From Eubacterium sp. (lineage in GTDB: Bacteria; Bacillota; Clostridia; Lachnospirales; Lachnospiraceae): a stretch of DNA of 63,411 nucleotides. Made by a program: the position numbers and the translations under genes. This document shows positions 61,153-63,411 of the stretch, one piece after another (position 1 is the first letter of the stretch; every line of letters begins with the position of its first letter). The notes beneath the pieces are model-generated. The model had not been told where the DNA came from, ran no database searches, and saw only the letters and a list, made by a program, of their open reading frames with translations. The stretch covers positions 1-63,411 of the forward strand of contig JAAWDZ010000062.1 of assembly GCA_022794015.1 (NCBI GenBank), given 5' to 3'.

Positions 61153-63411
61153 TTACTGCTTTTTCTCTGGATAATATGTTGTAATAAATTTGTTCAATAG
61201 CTTCCGTTCTTCAAATGATAAGTCCAAATTGTTCAACAGCCACATATGCAACGCTTTCCCAATGGCATAGCATAGTTTCTCCTCCAACTCCTTACTTATT
61301 CTATTTCTGGACACATTTGGATAAAAACTGTCATCTTTAATATTAATTACAGCATTTTTAAGAATAACTCCATCTACTAGATATGGGAGGATAATTTTCA
61401 TTCTCGGCAATAATATACTCTTAAGGAATACTTGATCTTTCGCCTCAAAAGGATATTTTGACCCAAATCTCACATTCACTTTAAAAGGTAAAATGCATTC
61501 AAATTTTTCATCTGTAACAACTTGAAAAACTTTTATATCTGTTTTTGTTGGTATAGAATCATCGTGTTCTAAATCTTCACAAAACATTTCAAATGAGTAC
61601 TTGCCAATAAGATCTTCACGCCCTTCCATGATGCCACTCCTCATAACAACTCCAAAATCGGTTGTAATAATATTATATAGATTATAGTCATCAAGCATAG
61701 ATAGCGTTTGGTCAAAATCATCTGTTTTTTCATAAATTTTTGAAAACTCATACGCTTCTTCCATAATTGATGGAACAGTCATTAACCGTATCATATTCTC
61801 TACAACAAACTTCTTTATAGAAATGTTTATGCTATCTTCTGCTATTATTTCATTTTCTACATAATTATAATAATAACTCTTATTTCCATTTAAGTCTTTT
61901 ATTTTATTTGCGAAATTAATCCTTCTATAGTTACATTCCACATAAGCTTCTATTCCATCCAAATATTCATTCAAACATATCTTTTCCGCCAAAATATCTT
62001 CGGATCTTCTTAAATTGCATGTATATGTTTCTTGATGGTTCTTTTCTTGTACTAAAATCTTTATCAATACTCCGCAATCCAAAAAGTTATTTTCAATAAA
62101 ATTTTTTATTTCCAAAATACCTTCCGGAAATACACCCATAAACTGCTCATAATCCAAGACAATCTCTGTACCCTGAGTTTTTGATTTATCTTCATAAGTC
62201 AAACAAATATATTCACTATTTTTTTCAAATTCAATTTTTATAATTTGATTTTCTTCTATATGCTTTGTTCGAACCTCCACTTTATCTGATAACATAAAAC
62301 AAGACAAAAAACCTATTCCATAATGTCCAATTGGAGAATACTCTCTCCCTTGTAATTTATAATCATCTGAATTGTAATAAGATACCCCTACATTTAAAAA
62401 ACATTTCTTTAAAATTTCTATATTCATTCCACTGCCATTATCTAAAATAGTAACGCTTTGCTTTGCCTTATTCAAGGCAATCATAATTATTGGTTCATAT
62501 TTTTGAAAAACAAAATTTTCATGTGTCTGAGCGGTTTCCTCCATTGTTTTGCACGCATCAATGGAATTTTGAATAATTTCCCTTAAACCATATTTTTTAT
62601 CTCCATAAATATTTTCACCCATTAATAGATTTGTAATTGCTTTATAATTCAACTCCAATTTGTATTCTGAAAATGAGAATCCAATCGGTAATATTTGGTT
62701 GATAATATGAGGATACACATTAAGCAAATATTTATCCTTTTTGAAAGTCTGACATAAATCAACTGCACTTAACAATTCCTTATTGATGTCATCAAAATAC
62801 TTTAGCAATTTTCTGTGTACAGCTGGTTCCTTACTAGAGCCAATAAAACAAATTTCCTTTTGACAGGTCTTTTCATTTAAGGCAATTTTTGTATAATTAT
62901 CAATATCAAAATGCTGCCTCCATTCCAAATCGCTATAATCTGTTGGATTCAGATACTTATACAAATAGAGAGGAGCCCTCTGCGCATCCATATCCAAATA
63001 ATCTGCGATTCTTAACAATATAGCTATATATTGTACATTTAAGTTATATTCTCCTTTGATAGTCTCTGAATGTATTTCCTTACTAATCCATTCAAAATCT
63101 TCATTATGTGCCTGACATATCAATGCAAGTTCACTATGAAAAGTCGTAGCTGTTCCTGCTGAAACCAAAAACATCTCCTTATTTTCATCATCAATTTTTT
63201 TCAGAAACTCTCTTGATCTTTTTCCATGAACCGGACGCACACATTCCTGTAAAGCTATGTTTTCATTATTATATTTTTGAAAAACTTTGCTATATTTTCT
63301 ATTGCCCAACAAAAGTTTGTCTGTCTTAATTTCTTCTATCTCTATATCTGAAACAACCATTCCAATATCGGGAAATAATGCTGCATAAATAAGCATCACT
63401 ATCTCCAAATC
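61153..63411 (-). CDS. HD-like plus Hsp90-type (GHKL) ATPase protein, 5' end outside window
   Basis: At least 752 residues; the frame is open to the window edge, so the true start is beyond it. Residues about 1-220 resemble the HD-domain region seen in front of Hsp90-like ATPases in Clostridia, but the expected HD is PD (LFPDIGM) and the second motif reads ICQAHNED, so phosphohydrolase activity is doubtful. Residues about 260-430 are a GHKL ATPase: N-box LREIIQNSIDACK, G1 DNGSGM, G2 GHYGIGFLS, followed by the EIVLDYEQF middle domain typical of HtpG. AT-rich, in a right-hand accessory block behind the VapD pair. Such Hsp90-like proteins are found in bacterial immunity contexts; function here is inference. 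Confidence 0.75.
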   Translation of the reverse strand, partial: DLEIVMLIYAALFPDIGMVVSDIEIEEIKTDKLLLGNRKYSKVFQKYNNENIALQECVRPVHGKRSREFLKKIDDENKEMFLVSAGTATTFHSELALICQAHNEDFEWISKEIHSETIKGEYNLNVQYIAILLRIADYLDMDAQRAPLYLYKYLNPTDYSDLEWRQHFDIDNYTKIALNEKTCQKEICFIGSSKEPAVHRKLLKYFDDINKELLSAVDLCQTFKKDKYLLNVYPHIINQILPIGFSFSEYKLELNYKAITNLLMGENIYGDKKYGLREIIQNSIDACKTMEETAQTHENFVFQKYEPIIMIALNKAKQSVTILDNGSGMNIEILKKCFLNVGVSYYNSDDYKLQGREYSPIGHYGIGFLSCFMLSDKVEVRTKHIEENQIIKIEFEKNSEYICLTYEDKSKTQGTEIVLDYEQFMGVFPEGILEIKNFIENNFLDCGVLIKILVQEKNHQETYTCNLRRSEDILAEKICLNEYLDGIEAYVECNYRRINFANKIKDLNGNKSYYYNYVENEIIAEDSINISIKKFVVENMIRLMTVPSIMEEAYEFSKIYEKTDDFDQTLSMLDDYNLYNIITTDFGVVMRSGIMEGREDLIGKYSFEMFCEDLEHDDSIPTKTDIKVFQVVTDEKFECILPFKVNVRFGSKYPFEAKDQVFLKSILLPRMKIILPYLVDGVILKNAVINIKDDSFYPNVSRNRISKELEEKLCYAIGKALHMWLLNNLDLSFEERKLLNKFITTYYPEKKQ

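Overview
The window looks like a chromosomal segment of a low-to-mid GC anaerobic Firmicute, most likely a Lachnospiraceae member. The support is gene order: rplU-prp-rpmA-obg-yhbY-nadD-yqeK-rsfS; divergent lexA/yneA-like; sepF-ylmH-lspA-rluD; mreBCD-PBP2-minCDE-rodA-mgsA; mutS-mutL-miaA-ynbB; and yicC-remA-gmk-rpoZ-rimO-pgsA-pncC-rsmD-coaD. Strong AGGAGG-type ribosome sites and consensus sigma-A promoters with 17-bp spacers agree. No rRNA, tRNA or CRISPR array was recognised.

Left end (1-13,300) is an accessory island next to the rplU operon. It starts with decayed sequence (small orphan gene, methyltransferase 3' remnant). A tightly packed plus-strand operon follows (1565-12099): two dynamin-like GTPases, a coiled-coil protein with a C-terminal membrane anchor, an overlapping small frame reachable through a candidate -1 frameshift site, a large HerA/DUF87-type ATPase with a Ser/Thr/Gly-rich middle, a DNA/RNA non-specific endonuclease toxin and a YezG-like immunity protein. 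This is the best candidate for an undescribed conflict or effector-handling system. Behind it lie a complete-looking type I toxin-antitoxin locus (37-residue holin-like toxin plus antisense RNA promoter) and fused relics of an integrase and an IS4-type transposase.

13,300-21,600 is housekeeping: the ribosomal L21/L27 operon with the protease that trims L27, the ribosome GTPase Obg, NAD synthesis, the ribosome silencing factor, then the SOS pair lexA / LysM division inhibitor with three LexA boxes, an acyltransferase, a Xer-like recombinase and dtd.

21,600-60,130 is almost entirely minus strand: a division/lipoprotein-processing cluster, the cell-shape and septum-placement cluster, mismatch repair with tRNA modification, peptidases and flavoproteins, and the yicC-to-coaD operon. 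ylbJ and a small DUF378 gene are plus-strand exceptions.

The right end (60,340-63,411) is accessory again: a VapD-like two-gene toxin-antitoxin candidate and a 5'-truncated protein with a degenerate HD-like N-terminus and an Hsp90-type (GHKL) ATPase domain.

A family of dispersed imperfect palindromes ending in GTAACAGTTC-like sequence recurs at six places, always between genes or at gene ends; one copy encodes the last residues of a carboxypeptidase.
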